Source of the DNA: Actinosynnema sp. ALI-1.44
Lineage (GTDB): Bacteria > Actinomycetota > Actinomycetes > Mycobacteriales > Pseudonocardiaceae
NCBI RefSeq assembly: GCF_001984155.1
Contig: NZ_MTQO01000036.1
Location: forward strand, 62,001 to 126,000
DNA length: 64,000 nucleotides
Reading direction: 5' to 3'
Shown piece by piece: positions 1-9,010 of this stretch. The translations under genes were made by a program, and so were the position numbers. Within the stretch, counting starts at the first letter, position 1; each line of letters begins with the position of its first letter. The notes beneath the pieces are model-generated. The model was given only the letters and a program-made list of their open reading frames with translations, ran no database searches and had not been told where the DNA came from.

Positions 1-2364
1 AATGTCCACTACGGACTCGACGACCGGTTCCAACTCAGTGTCCGGCAACAGGGTCGCCATCCGCGCCAGCGCGTAGGCGATGCCACCGAACCCGTGGTAC
101 GCGCCGGGGCCGACCGCCGCCACGAGCGCCGGTTGCGTCGCGAGCGCCTCCACCAGCGGCGCCACAGCCGAAACAGCACGGCACGCCACATCGCCGTAGT
201 GCGCAACGCCGGTCAGGTTGGCCAGTTGCGCCAGGAACAACGCGATGCCGGTGTAGCCGTTGGCCAGGCCCGCACCCATGGGCAGCAACAACCACTGCCT
301 GTCGTCGACGAGTTCCAGGCCGAGCCAGTTGACACGGTCGCCCGCGACCGCGCTTCGGGCGACGATCTGGTCGGCGACACCGCAGGCCGCCGCGAGCAGA
401 CGCTCCGGCTGCGCCGCGACGACCTCGACCGGACCGGGCAACGGCACAGTGCTGACGTGCCCGTCGTACGGCCGTCTGGTGGCCAGGGTGGCCGAGACGA
501 TCCACTCCTGGTCGCGCCGGTCGGCCTCGTCGTGGCCGTCGATCCTGGCGCGGACCTGGTCGAGCACGGTGTGGCCGAGGACGTCCGGCACGCGTCGGCC
601 GTCGGAGTCCCACAGGTCACGCCGATCCGGGCGGCCGGTGAACAGCGGCATGTCCCCCGCCCACAGGTCCACGACCTCGTACCGTGACAGTGTTCGGCGC
701 AGCGGGTACCCGGCCGACTGTGTCCACAGCAGATCGAACAGGCGGTCGCGGTCGAGTGCGTCCCGCAACAGGTCGGGGTGGGTGGACGCGGCGAGCAGGT
801 TCGCGTAGCCCTGCGTGGGACGCACGAGGACGCGGACCTCCATGCCCGCGCTGTCCTCAACGAGGCCAGCGAATTCCTCGCGGTGCAGCATCACCGCGTC
901 GTAGCCGAGCCGGAAGCCTTGGATCAGCGACGTTTCGTGGTCACAGGGATCGAGGTCGCGGTCATCGAACCGGGGCCGGTTGGCCGCGCCGGTGAACTGC
1001 CACGGCCGCCGGACCAGGCGCATGCGGTCGGTGGCTGGGAACTCCCACACCGCCCCGCTGCTCGGCGAGACCGTTCCCTGGTCGCCGCCGAGTCCGGACA
1101 TGTCGGCCGCGCCGTGTTCGCCGACCACGACCATGGGGAGCAAGGCAGTGCGGTACACCGAGGTGGCCAGCGCCTGTGCCGCCGGATCAGGTGCTTGGTC
1201 CTCGGGTCCCGGGAGCACGGGCTGCAACAGTGTTTCGGTGTCCACCAGGACAGGTTGGTCACCGCACGCGATCAGGTTCTCGCAGTGGATGTCCGATGAG
1301 GACGTCGCGTGCAGCAGCGCGAGCAGTGCGCCTTGGCGGAGATAGAACACGTCCGCATCGGCGGGATTCGCCAGCGGGCGTGCGGTCACGAACTCGACCC
1401 AGCCGTAGCCCGGTTTGGCCACGACGGCCGCGGTCCGCAGGCCGAGCTGGGGCACTGCGCGGTTGAGCAACCCGACCGCCGCGTTGAACCACACGTGTGT
1501 CCGCAGGTCACGGGGCTTGTAGACGACTCGCGCGCCATCGGCGAACGACAGGAACGCCACCGAACGGCCGCCCTGGTGCATGTCGCCGCAGCCGCTCTCG
1601 ATCGTCACCAGTGGACCGGGGTCGACGCCGTGCAGCAGCCGTTCGACGACCTCGTCGCGGTCGGCGGCGAACCGGCCGAGCAGTTCGATCCGCGCGTCGG
1701 CGGCGAACCGGCTCGTCTGGCCGAGCAGCCTGGCGAGCACGGGGTACTTGCCGAGCAGGGCGGCGAGACCGGCCGGGCCGGATGTCCGCCGGACGAAGTC
1801 GGCGAATCGCGCGTTGCCGTCGTCACCGGCCAGGTGTCCACGGGATTCATGCATTTCCTGAACCAAAGTCCGGGCGGCCAGCCGGGCCAGTCCGTTTCCC
1901 AGTTCGACAGCGAACTGTCCGGCCATGGCAACGAGATCGGCCGAATCCTGACGCGCGGCGACGACGACACGGTCGGTGGCCTCGGTGACGAACGGACGGA
2001 GAACGGCTGCGAACGCCTCCTGCCAGTCCTGGTATGCCACGGAGTCCCGCGGCAGCGGCTCGGCCGCGCACACGGCCCGCTCGGCGACGCCCGCCCAGTC
2101 CGGTCGCGCGATCCTGGCGGCGACGTCCGCCGGGGATTCGGCGACCAGACCGGCGGCATCCCCCTCGCCGAAGCCGAGTTCTGCCAGCCGGACGCCGAAC
2201 CAGCCGGGTGGCTCACCGCTGTCCGGATCGGACGGCGCCGACCGCGGCGGGACGCGTTCGTGCAAGGCCACGCCACGGCTCCACCAGGTCGCGCCCAACC
2301 TGGCGGCAGCAGTCGGATTCGTGGTCACGGCGGACAATCTGCCAGCCGGATCCCCGATGGTCAT
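1..2364 (-). CDS. Class II lanthipeptide synthetase (LanM), C-terminus cut off by window edge
   Basis: LanM enzymes dehydrate Ser/Thr of a precursor peptide and then close the (methyl)lanthionine rings. I translated the minus strand from an ATG at 2364; 788 codons stay open to position 1, so the gene is partial. The N-terminal two thirds match the DUF4135 dehydratase: VVYKPRDLRTHVWFN in the middle, then SSDIHCENL and VLVDTETL, the kinase-like D-H-N and DTE motifs of LanM. A LanC-like cyclase part begins with LANGYTGIALFLAQL, and its zinc ligands would lie outside the window. The gene is preceded by GTGGAAAC, a weak ribosome site. No precursor-like small ORF lies in the 86 bases between its start and the DUF488 gene, so any LanA gene must be further along to the left. 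The family call is firm; the product is unknown. Confidence 0.9.
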   Translation of the reverse strand, partial: MTIGDPAGRLSAVTTNPTAAARLGATWWSRGVALHERVPPRSAPSDPDSGEPPGWFGVRLAELGFGEGDAAGLVAESPADVAARIARPDWAGVAERAVCAAEPLPRDSVAYQDWQEAFAAVLRPFVTEATDRVVVAARQDSADLVAMAGQFAVELGNGLARLAARTLVQEMHESRGHLAGDDGNARFADFVRRTSGPAGLAALLGKYPVLARLLGQTSRFAADARIELLGRFAADRDEVVERLLHGVDPGPLVTIESGCGDMHQGGRSVAFLSFADGARVVYKPRDLRTHVWFNAAVGLLNRAVPQLGLRTAAVVAKPGYGWVEFVTARPLANPADADVFYLRQGALLALLHATSSSDIHCENLIACGDQPVLVDTETLLQPVLPGPEDQAPDPAAQALATSVYRTALLPMVVVGEHGAADMSGLGGDQGTVSPSSGAVWEFPATDRMRLVRRPWQFTGAANRPRFDDRDLDPCDHETSLIQGFRLGYDAVMLHREEFAGLVEDSAGMEVRVLVRPTQGYANLLAASTHPDLLRDALDRDRLFDLLWTQSAGYPLRRTLSRYEVVDLWAGDMPLFTGRPDRRDLWDSDGRRVPDVLGHTVLDQVRARIDGHDEADRRDQEWIVSATLATRRPYDGHVSTVPLPGPVEVVAAQPERLLAAACGVADQIVARSAVAGDRVNWLGLELVDDRQWLLLPMGAGLANGYTGIALFLAQLANLTGVAHYGDVACRAVSAVAPLVEALATQPALVAAVGPGAYHGFGGIAYALARMATLLPDTELEPVVESVVDI

Positions 2365-2450
2365 GGGTAGTTTCCACTCACGTTCGCGGACATGCCACGT
2401 ACGTCTGGCGGCGCCGTCCACCCAACAACCACTTCCGGCGGTTGCCTGGG

Positions 2451-2948
2451 TCAGCCTGGCCGGAGATCCGTGACAGGCAAGCCATGCGCGCTGCGCACAC
2501 GCGCGGCTACAAGTGAGCGGTGGCATGCCTCCGGGTCGCGTTCGACGCAGAGGAGCACTGTCACCGAGTCACTCGGAAGTCCAGCCACGAGCGCACCGAG
2601 ATCGAACGGGTCGAGGACCTCCCGGGTGTAGCCCTTGACGTACTCAGGCGCCAGCGCCACGCGGTTGCGCTTGCCCACGCCCTGACGATCGTCCTCGTGG
2701 TACTGGAGCAGGCGCAGTTCAGTCGTCGGCGCCAACTCCTTCACGTGCCGGTAGCCGATGTCCGCCGCGGCGAGCATTCGCTGGAGCCGTGCCGAGTTCG
2801 CCCAGGAGTACTCGGGTCCCCGCACGCCCCGGCGCTGCCGGAGGTCGAGCAGCAGCCCCACGCCCGCGCCGGTGAGCGCGTCGACGAACGTCCCGGCTGT
2901 GCAGCCGTAGACGCCGATCGTCGCGATCCGCCTTGGTCCGCCTGTCAT
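2451..2948 (-). CDS. DUF488 family protein
   Basis: A protein of about 165 residues with the DUF488 signature: an N-terminal TIGVYG strand, RGPEYSWAN in the middle, and near the C-terminus LLCVERDPEACHR, a conserved Cys-Glu-Arg followed by Cys-His-Arg. The biochemical role of the family is not established. I start it at the ATG at 2948; an in-frame TTG at 2969 would add seven residues (MGAKLIT) and is a possible alternative. It is divergent from the WYL regulator at 3011, with only about 60 bases between them, so the two probably share a promoter region and the regulator may control it. Family call confident, function open. Confidence 0.85.
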   Translation of the reverse strand: MTGGPRRIATIGVYGCTAGTFVDALTGAGVGLLLDLRQRRGVRGPEYSWANSARLQRMLAAADIGYRHVKELAPTTELRLLQYHEDDRQGVGKRNRVALAPEYVKGYTREVLDPFDLGALVAGLPSDSVTVLLCVERDPEACHRSLVAARVRSAHGLPVTDLRPG

Positions 2949-3010
2949 GGTGATCAGCTTCGCACCCAATCACGACGTCCTGTGTCGTGTATTCCCGTAG
3001 AGTTTTTCGC

Positions 3011-3988
3011 GTGCGTGCCGACCGGCTGGTGTCACTGGTGCTGTTGCTGCGCCAGCACGGCCGGATGTCGGCGACCGCGCTGGCCCGCGAACTGGAGGTG
3101 TCCACCCGGACTGTGCTGCGCGACATCGAGGCGTTGTCGGCAGCGGGCGTCCCGGTGTACGCCGAACGTGGCAGGCACGGCGGTTTCGCGCTGCTGCCCG
3201 GTTTCCAGACCGAGTTGACCGGCCTGAACCACGACGAGGCGTTGGCCCTGCTTGTCGCCGGATCACGCCGCGGTGGGCAGGCGTTCGGCCTCGGTTCCGC
3301 GCTCGCCTCGGCCATGCGCAAGGTGGTGGACGCGCTGCCCGAGACCTACCGGGCCACCGCGGCTGGCGCGGCCCAGCGGCTGCTCATCGAGCCGGAGACC
3401 GATCTGCTTTCGCGCCGCCTGGTCGCCGAGGAGGTGTCCGACACCGTGGTGGCCGAGGTCCGGCGCGCGGTCTTCGCCGGGCACAAGCTGCGCATCCACT
3501 ACGCGGCGGCGAACCAGGCCCCGAAGTGGCGCACGGTGGACCCGATCGGCCTGGTGACCGTGCGCGGCCAGGGGTACTTGCTGGCCACGAGGTCAGGCGC
3601 GGACCGCACCTACCGGCTGTCGCGGGTGCTGGCCGCCGAGGAACTCGCCGAGCCCGCGCAGCGACCGGACCGCGTCGATCTCGACCGGGCATGGCAGGAG
3701 CGCAGCACGCGGTTCCGGACCGGCGGTGACCAGGTCGCCGCGCGGGTCCGGGTGCACCCCGCGCGGCGGGAGGACCTGGTGGGGACCGCGCTGGCTGTCC
3801 GCTCCGAGGAGACCGACCCGGACGGCTGGCTGCGGCTGGAGGTGACCTTCCAGGACCCGCGGCACGCCGAATGGGCGCTGTGGCAGCTCGCCATGAGCGC
3901 GGAAGCCCTTACCCCGCAATGGTTGCGTGCGTCCTTGCGTGACCGGGCCGCCGCGCTCGCCGCCTCCTACGAATCGGCACCGTCCTAA
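3011..3988 (+). CDS. WYL-domain transcriptional regulator (HTH + WYL)
   Basis: About 325 residues. The N-terminus (RADRLVSLVLLLRQHGRMSA, then ALARELEVSTRTVLRDIEAL) is a classical winged HTH_11 domain. It is followed by a WYL ligand-sensing domain in the middle (KLRIHYAAANQAPKWRTVDPIGLV) and a C-terminal WCX-like extension. Such regulators commonly repress or activate the adjacent gene in response to a small or nucleic-acid ligand. I chose the GTG at 3011 because the domain begins immediately there; an upstream in-frame GTG at 2987 adds only MYSRRVFR. Divergent from the DUF488 gene. The 175 bases between its end and the next gene hold nothing I recognise. Confidence 0.9.
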   Translation: MRADRLVSLVLLLRQHGRMSATALARELEVSTRTVLRDIEALSAAGVPVYAERGRHGGFALLPGFQTELTGLNHDEALALLVAGSRRGGQAFGLGSALASAMRKVVDALPETYRATAAGAAQRLLIEPETDLLSRRLVAEEVSDTVVAEVRRAVFAGHKLRIHYAAANQAPKWRTVDPIGLVTVRGQGYLLATRSGADRTYRLSRVLAAEELAEPAQRPDRVDLDRAWQERSTRFRTGGDQVAARVRVHPARREDLVGTALAVRSEETDPDGWLRLEVTFQDPRHAEWALWQLAMSAEALTPQWLRASLRDRAAALAASYESAPS

Positions 3989-4163
3989 AACCTGTTGCCC
4001 GCTCGCCGCGGGGTTGACCATTGTGGCGGGCATGGGTCTGTGAACCTGGGCGCACGTACGGAACGAAGGCGGCGAGTCGCTCCCGCCTGGCTTTGACGTG
4101 CTCCCCGACGCCCGCACGTGATCAGTGCGGTCCCTTCCACAGACCCTGGGGTTCACCAAAGCC

Positions 4164-4766
4164 ATGCATGACTTCCGTGGTACCCGCATGCCCGCTGACA
4201 GCGCCGACCGGAAGTCGCTGTGGGTGGTGAGCGAACTCGGATTGCCCGCCATCGTCAAAGCGTGCGTGTCGTGCCGGTCCACGCGACACCGCCCGTCCGG
4301 GAAGTTCCGGGTGAACGCCAACGGCAAGCTCCTCGACGTCTGGCTGCTGATCGGCTGCGAGCTGTGCGGCCGGACGTCGAAGATCCCCGTCCACGAACGC
4401 GTCCACGTGACAGCGCTGGACCACGACCGGTTGGTGATGTTCGAGACCAACGACCCGGCCATGGTGCGAACTCTGGCCATGGACGCGGCGCTGGCGGGCA
4501 GGGCCGGTCACCGGCTCGACTGGACCGGGACATGGCGGCTGGACACCGACATGCCGTTCTACGACCTCCAGAGCGAGGACACCGCGTCGCTGGAGGTCCT
4601 CGTCCGGTTCGAACTCCCGGTGCCCGTGCGGGTCGAGAAGCTGCTCAGAACGGGGTTCGGCCTGAGCCGAACCGCCGTGCGGGAGCTGGTCGGCTCGGGG
4701 CGCGTCCGGCTGCCCGTGGCCGTCGACGCCAAGGTCCGCGCTGATTTCACGCTGTTCGTCGAATGA
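4164..4766 (+). CDS. DUF1062 family protein
   Basis: About 200 residues. After a short variable head (MHDFRGTRMPADS) the protein has a CXXC-type knuckle (ACVSCRSTRH), the WLLIGCELCGRTSKIPVHERV block and a C-terminal SRTAVRELVGSGRVRLP helix resembling an S4-like RNA-binding segment, as found in DUF1062 proteins. Two CXXC pairs suggest metal binding (inference). The ATG at 4164 is one of several in-frame starts; 4125 and the ATG at 4188 are alternatives. The gene stands alone. The 130 bases after it (4767-4895) are unusually A/T-rich for this window and probably contain the promoter of the following lipoprotein gene. Confidence 0.8.
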   Translation: MHDFRGTRMPADSADRKSLWVVSELGLPAIVKACVSCRSTRHRPSGKFRVNANGKLLDVWLLIGCELCGRTSKIPVHERVHVTALDHDRLVMFETNDPAMVRTLAMDAALAGRAGHRLDWTGTWRLDTDMPFYDLQSEDTASLEVLVRFELPVPVRVEKLLRTGFGLSRTAVRELVGSGRVRLPVAVDAKVRADFTLFVE

Positions 4767-4895
4767 TTCACCGTTGCGCATAAATGATTACTTCGCCCTT
4801 TTATCCCCTCGCATTTACCCGTTAATCCCTCGGCATACAGAAAAGCCGGTAAAGTCGGACCCGAGTCGGATTTCCACAATCGAGGAGAACACACC

Positions 4896-5681
4896 ATGCC
4901 TGTTGTGCGTCGGCGCCGACTGCTTTTCGGCGTTCTCCCGGTCGCCGCCATCCTGCTGGCCACCGCCTGCGCCACGCCGGACGCACAAGCGCACAGCCCC
5001 CAACCGGAAACCGCTGAGCGGAACGCCAGACCACCCCTCGCGTTGGTCTACAACGGACCGCAGGGTTGCACCGCGTGCGCGCCGTCGGTGGCAGCCCTGC
5101 TACGTCGTGCGCCCCAGCCGTACCGAGTGGAAATGCTGACCAGCCCGCCGACCGCCGAGAAACTGGCGGAGGCGAAGGTGTACGTCCAGCCCGGCGGCGG
5201 TGCCGACCTCGACAGGACCTGGCGGGACCTGAGCGGCGCCGCCGAGGTGGTCCGCACCTGGGTCAGGGACGGCGGCAGCTACCTCGGGCTGTGCTTCGGC
5301 GCATACCTGGCAGGCCGGAATCCGGGCTTCGACCTGCTGCCCGGCGACACGAACGGGTACATCGACTCCCCCGGCGCCACGGTGCCCGACGGCCGGGACA
5401 CTGTGATCCCCGTGACCTGGCGCGGCAAGCCGAGGCACATGTACTTCCAGGACGGACCGGCTTTCTTCCTGCGCGACGGCCACAACGCCACCGTCCTGGC
5501 GACCTACGACAACGGACTGCCCGCCGTGGTCGTCGCCCCGTACGGCAAGGGCCGGGTGGGAGTGAGCGGCCCCCACCCCGAAGCCGACGAATCCTGGTAC
5601 GAGGAAAAGGACCTGACCAATCCCGACGGGGTCCGCTTCGACATGGCCTACGAGCTGATCGAGGAGACCACCAGGCGGTGA
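4896..5681 (+). CDS. Lipoprotein with BPL_N-like (biotin-protein ligase N-terminal) glutamine-amidotransferase fold
   Basis: 261 residues. The N-terminus has Arg residues, a hydrophobic stretch and the lipobox LLATAC, so it should be exported and lipid-anchored at Cys27 or close to it. The mature part has the BPL_N/class I glutamine-amidotransferase-like pattern: VYVQPGGGADLDRTW, then GGSYLGLCFGAYLAG, in which the LCFG Cys sits at the nucleophile elbow, followed by FDLLPGDTNGYIDSPG and GKGRVGVSGPHPE. This is the arrangement of secreted BPL_N proteins, whose substrate is unknown. A good ribosome site (CGAGGAG) lies 8 bases before the ATG. It converges with the regulator at 5724. Confidence 0.82.
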   Translation: MPVVRRRRLLFGVLPVAAILLATACATPDAQAHSPQPETAERNARPPLALVYNGPQGCTACAPSVAALLRRAPQPYRVEMLTSPPTAEKLAEAKVYVQPGGGADLDRTWRDLSGAAEVVRTWVRDGGSYLGLCFGAYLAGRNPGFDLLPGDTNGYIDSPGATVPDGRDTVIPVTWRGKPRHMYFQDGPAFFLRDGHNATVLATYDNGLPAVVVAPYGKGRVGVSGPHPEADESWYEEKDLTNPDGVRFDMAYELIEETTRR

Positions 5682-5723
5682 GCCGCGCGGTCAGACGTGG
5701 AAGACGACCCCGCGTCCCGCGTT

Positions 5724-6572
5724 CTACCCGGCCTCCCACGACGCCAGCAGGGCCAGACCGTCCGCGGTCGCCGTGCCGTCGGCCGCGGTGTAGACGACCA
5801 GGAGCAGGCCGGGGTCGGCAGGCAGCTCCATCGACTCGACGTCCAGGTCGAGCTGGCCCACCACCGGATGGCGCAGCCGCTTGCGTCCGGACCGGTGGAG
5901 CCGAACGTCCTGAGATGCCCACCGCTGCCGAAACAGTTCACTGCGTGTCGACAGTTCACCGACGAGGGCGATCAGCTCCTCGTCGTGCGGATGGCGACCG
6001 GCTTCCATGCGGAGCTTCGCGGCCACGTCGCAGGCGATTCGGTCATAGTCGACGAAGAACGTCCTCGCCGCCTCGGGATCCAGGTACACGAACCGCGCGG
6101 TGTTCGCCGGGCGTCGCGTGTCGGCCAGCACCGGTGAATACAGCGCACGGGCAAGGTGATTCATGGCCAGCACGTCATAACGGCCGTTGCAGATCCAGGC
6201 CGGTGCATTGGTGATGGCGTCGAGCACCTGCTGAAGCGCCGGACGCACCGTCGCGGCGGGTCGCCTGCGGCGTGGACCGCTGGGCGCCCTGGACTGCCGC
6301 GCCAGGTGGAACAGGTGATCGCGCTCGGCCTCGTCGAGTTGCAAGGCAGAGGCCAACGCGTCGAGCACCCCGTCGGAGGCGCCGGCGAGGCTGCCGCGCT
6401 CCATACGCACGTAGTAGTCGACCGATACCCCCGCCAGGAGAGCTACCTCTGCGCGACGCAGACCTTTGACCCGGCGGTTGCCGCCGTAAGCGGGCAGTCC
6501 CGCCCGCTCGGGCGCGATTCGCGCGCGACGCGAGCTCAGGAACTCCTTGATCTCAGTGCGCAGGTCGGTCAT
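5724..6572 (-). CDS. XRE-family regulator with MmyB-like ligand-binding domain
   Basis: 282 residues. An N-terminal helix-turn-helix (RRAEVALLAGVSVDYYVRME) is followed by a C-terminal domain typical of MmyB-like regulators (PAWICNGRYDVLAMNHLARAL, ARFVYLDPEAARTFFVDYD, VGELDLDVESMELPADPG-type block), thought to bind a fatty-acid-like ligand. The ATG at 6572 is preceded by GTGAAGGGGTGGCC. Longer in-frame readings upstream are the complementary frame of the SDR gene and are not used. Proteins of this family very often sit beside an SDR oxidoreductase that they repress; here the SDR gene ends 130 bases upstream on the same strand, so this is a likely regulatory pair. Confidence 0.88.
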   Translation of the reverse strand: MTDLRTEIKEFLSSRRARIAPERAGLPAYGGNRRVKGLRRAEVALLAGVSVDYYVRMERGSLAGASDGVLDALASALQLDEAERDHLFHLARQSRAPSGPRRRRPAATVRPALQQVLDAITNAPAWICNGRYDVLAMNHLARALYSPVLADTRRPANTARFVYLDPEAARTFFVDYDRIACDVAAKLRMEAGRHPHDEELIALVGELSTRSELFRQRWASQDVRLHRSGRKRLRHPVVGQLDLDVESMELPADPGLLLVVYTAADGTATADGLALLASWEAG

Positions 6573-6703
6573 GGCCACCCCTTCACCATAGGCCCTGTCC
6601 GCAGGCGAAGGGAGGTCCTGCTGGTACCCCCAACGGCCACGCACCCCCCTCACACGCGGCAGCGCCCAGCGTCGTGGCAGGAAACGCCTGGCGGTCGTGA
6701 CCA

Positions 6704-7507
6704 CTAGGTCCCTGATGCGGTCGTGGCGATGCCACCGTCGACCGGGATGATGGTGCCCGTGAGGTAGGACCCGGCCCGGCTGGCGAGGAACACGGCGGTA
6801 CCTGCCATGTCGTCGTCGCGGCCGAGCCGACGCAGCGGGGCCTTCGCCGCGATCTTGTCGCCGACGGCATCGAGCGTGGATGCCATCATCTGCGACGGGA
6901 ACGGTCCTGGGGCCACGGCGTTCACGGTGACGTGCTGTGGGCCCAGTTCCCTGGCGAGCACTCGGGTGAGTTGATGGAGTGCCGCTTTGCTGCTGGCGTA
7001 CGAGTAGTTGGGCGACTCGGCGACGTGGATGGCGGCGATACTGCCGATGTTGATGATCCTTGCGGGATCGTCGGCGGTGCCCGCACTGCGAAGTGCGGGG
7101 AGCAGCGCCTGCACCAACCAGAACGGCGACTTGAGGTTGAGGTCGACCACCGCGTCCCATGCCTCGGCCGGAAACGTCTCCAGCGGCTCGCGCCACATCG
7201 CTCCCGCGTTGTTGACGAGGATGTCCAAGCGTTCCGAGTGGACCTTGACAAGCTCAGCGAGGCGCTGGCACTCGTCGTACCTGGACAGGTCGGCAGGGAT
7301 TGCTTGAACGTCACCGAATTCGGACAGTAGACGCTGTGCTTCCGCGCACGTGTCTGCATTGCGTGAGCTGATGACGACGCGGGCACCCGCCCGCAGAAGG
7401 CCGCGCGCGATCATCATCCCGATACCCTTGGTGCCGCCAGTGACAAGTGCGTACTTCCCACTCAGGTCGAAAAGGCCTGGATGAGTGGTGAAGTGGTTGT
7501 CCGCCAT
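6704..7507 (-). CDS. Short-chain dehydrogenase/reductase (SDR)
   Basis: 267 residues, a classical SDR by length and motifs: TGGTKGIG nucleotide-binding loop near residue 24, VNNAGAMW, the catalytic Ser in NIGSIAAIH, and the YSYASSKAA Tyr/Lys pair, then the VNAVAPGPF and C-terminal TGTIIPVDGG blocks. It is an NAD(P)-dependent oxidoreductase of unknown substrate; the closest general type is a gluconate 5-dehydrogenase/3-oxoacyl reductase-like SDR. It lies immediately upstream of an MmyB-type regulator on the same strand, and a short dyad (7582-7600) lies in its presumed promoter. Confidence 0.9.
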   Translation of the reverse strand: MADNHFTTHPGLFDLSGKYALVTGGTKGIGMMIARGLLRAGARVVISSRNADTCAEAQRLLSEFGDVQAIPADLSRYDECQRLAELVKVHSERLDILVNNAGAMWREPLETFPAEAWDAVVDLNLKSPFWLVQALLPALRSAGTADDPARIINIGSIAAIHVAESPNYSYASSKAALHQLTRVLARELGPQHVTVNAVAPGPFPSQMMASTLDAVGDKIAAKAPLRRLGRDDDMAGTAVFLASRAGSYLTGTIIPVDGGIATTASGT

Positions 7508-7581
7508 TGGTCTTCGTCCATTCTGCCGTGAGAGCCAACTCGATCAGGTTGACAGGCGTCCTGGACATCTGGGAGACCCTG

Positions 7582-7600
7582 CTGATACAGGTACTGTCAG
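7582..7600. promoter_or_regulatory. Possible operator dyad upstream of the SDR gene
   Basis: CTGATACAGGTACTGTCAG contains ACAG-GTA-CTGT with partly symmetric flanks. It lies 75 bases before the SDR start, inside the 211-base space (7508-7718) between the SDR gene and the end of the large biosynthetic operon. It is a plausible site for the nearby XRE/MmyB regulator; no promoter boxes are clear enough to call. Confidence 0.3.
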
Positions 7601-7718
7601 AGCCCCTTGCGAATTGACGCGCGCCGCATGGACACGAGCTCCGTCGGGGACGTTCGAGGGCAGTTCCGGCGGGTTGTCGTTCATGTGCTTGAACGCTGAC
7701 GTCCGTCCGGGGCACATG

Positions 7719-8996
7719 TCAGGCCTGCGGGAACATCCCGGCCTTGATCAGTGCGTCCGTGCCGCCAGGGGCTTCGGCGGGGTTGCGGTACAACTCGGTG
7801 GCGGCGGTCGCCTCCAGCAGTGCGGGCCACTCCACCGGTGCGGCCCAGTTGGACTCGTAACCGGTGGCCATCAGGTGTGTGACGGCAGCCGCCACGGTTT
7901 CCGCGCGGCTCAAGGGTGCCGCCGGTGTCCTGGTGGGCCGCAACAGGTCCAGGTCGGCGGCGGTTTCCTCGCCCAGCAGAAGTGCGGCCATCTCGTTGGC
8001 CAGCAACGGGACCAGCGTCAGGCTGTCCTGGTGTGGCCCGGTCATCACCCACACGCCGTCCTCATCGGTTTCCCCGAGAAGTGGAAGGCCGTCGAGACTG
8101 ACCGGACGGTTGTCGAGCTGGATCTCGCGCACGCCGCTCTCCCCCACGCCCCGGCGGATCTGACGAGCGGCGCAGTTGAGCAGGTGGAGCACGTCGCCGA
8201 CGGGTGCTGCGGTACGGGGCGAAGGCGAGAAAACCTCCATCGCGCCCACCTGCAGTTGGCCGTTCCCGTGCGGGATCACGCACGCGCCCGACGCGAAGGC
8301 ACGGTTGGGCGTGCGAATCACACTGCGCGGCAACGTTCCGTCATCCGTGTCGACCAATGCGGACACCGCGCACGCGTTGACCAGCCCCGGCGGTTGGGTG
8401 AGGACCACGTTGCCCGCGCTCATCGACGTGCCGGATTCCAGTTCGACACCACGACCGGCCCGCACAACCGCTTCGGGGACCAGCACGCCACCGGCGGCCA
8501 GGAAAGCCTGCTCCAGACGCAGCAGCAACAAGTGGGCGTTCACCGCGTGCTCCTGCGGCAGGAACATCGCCCGCATCGGTCGCGCGGTCGGCTCCGGGTC
8601 GAGCCAGTCGACGTCCTCGGGGTCCAGGTCCTCGAACGGCTCGTCATACGACTCGAGTGCCGTTCTGATGGCGTGGTAGTTCGCGGTGTCGACGTCAGGC
8701 AGGCCGACGGTGTTCAGCACCACGACTGTGCCGTGCGCCGTCATCAGCTCTGTGCCGTCCGACAACGACGCCAGCCATTCCGGCCACAGTTTGCTCGCCC
8801 GGTGGGTCCAGTCGAGTTTGGTCCGGCCGTGCGGACTTTTCAGCACTGCGGAAGTGACATCCCCGAAGGCGCCGAGAACAGCCGCCGCGCCAGGAGACTG
8901 CGGACGGCCGACCACAGCCACCCGTACTCCGCGCCGGGCCAGCACCAGTCCGAGCGACAGACCCGCCGACCCCGCCCCGGCAACGATCACGTCCAT
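7719..8996 (-). CDS. DAO-type FAD oxidoreductase, apparently degenerate paralogue
   Basis: 425 residues, last gene of the long biosynthetic operon. It is a clear tandem paralogue of the gene upstream (9011-10456): both share RTKLDW, ASKLWPEWLASLS, DVDWLDPEPTARP and the C-terminal HMMATGYE-like end. The dinucleotide motif VIVAGAGSAGLSLGLVLARRG is kept. Compared with its sister it lacks the Ser-rich GAASSAAGAM segment just after the first strand, which in DAO-family enzymes contacts FAD. It also lacks about 18 residues after NVVLTQPPG, where the sister has VVLAAGSATQ and more, and the C-terminal tail is different. It may be inactive or a subunit. The ATG at 8996 has AAGGG at good spacing; an ATG at 9011 overlaps the upstream stop. 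Confidence 0.8.
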   Translation of the reverse strand: MDVIVAGAGSAGLSLGLVLARRGVRVAVVGRPQSPGAAAVLGAFGDVTSAVLKSPHGRTKLDWTHRASKLWPEWLASLSDGTELMTAHGTVVVLNTVGLPDVDTANYHAIRTALESYDEPFEDLDPEDVDWLDPEPTARPMRAMFLPQEHAVNAHLLLLRLEQAFLAAGGVLVPEAVVRAGRGVELESGTSMSAGNVVLTQPPGLVNACAVSALVDTDDGTLPRSVIRTPNRAFASGACVIPHGNGQLQVGAMEVFSPSPRTAAPVGDVLHLLNCAARQIRRGVGESGVREIQLDNRPVSLDGLPLLGETDEDGVWVMTGPHQDSLTLVPLLANEMAALLLGEETAADLDLLRPTRTPAAPLSRAETVAAAVTHLMATGYESNWAAPVEWPALLEATAATELYRNPAEAPGGTDALIKAGMFPQA

Positions 8997-9010
8997 GGTT
9001 GTTCCCTTCA

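Noticed and set aside
1309-2370. 353-codon plus-strand open frame over LanM
   Set aside because: The minus strand translates to clear LanM motifs; the plus frame has no family match and no ribosome site.
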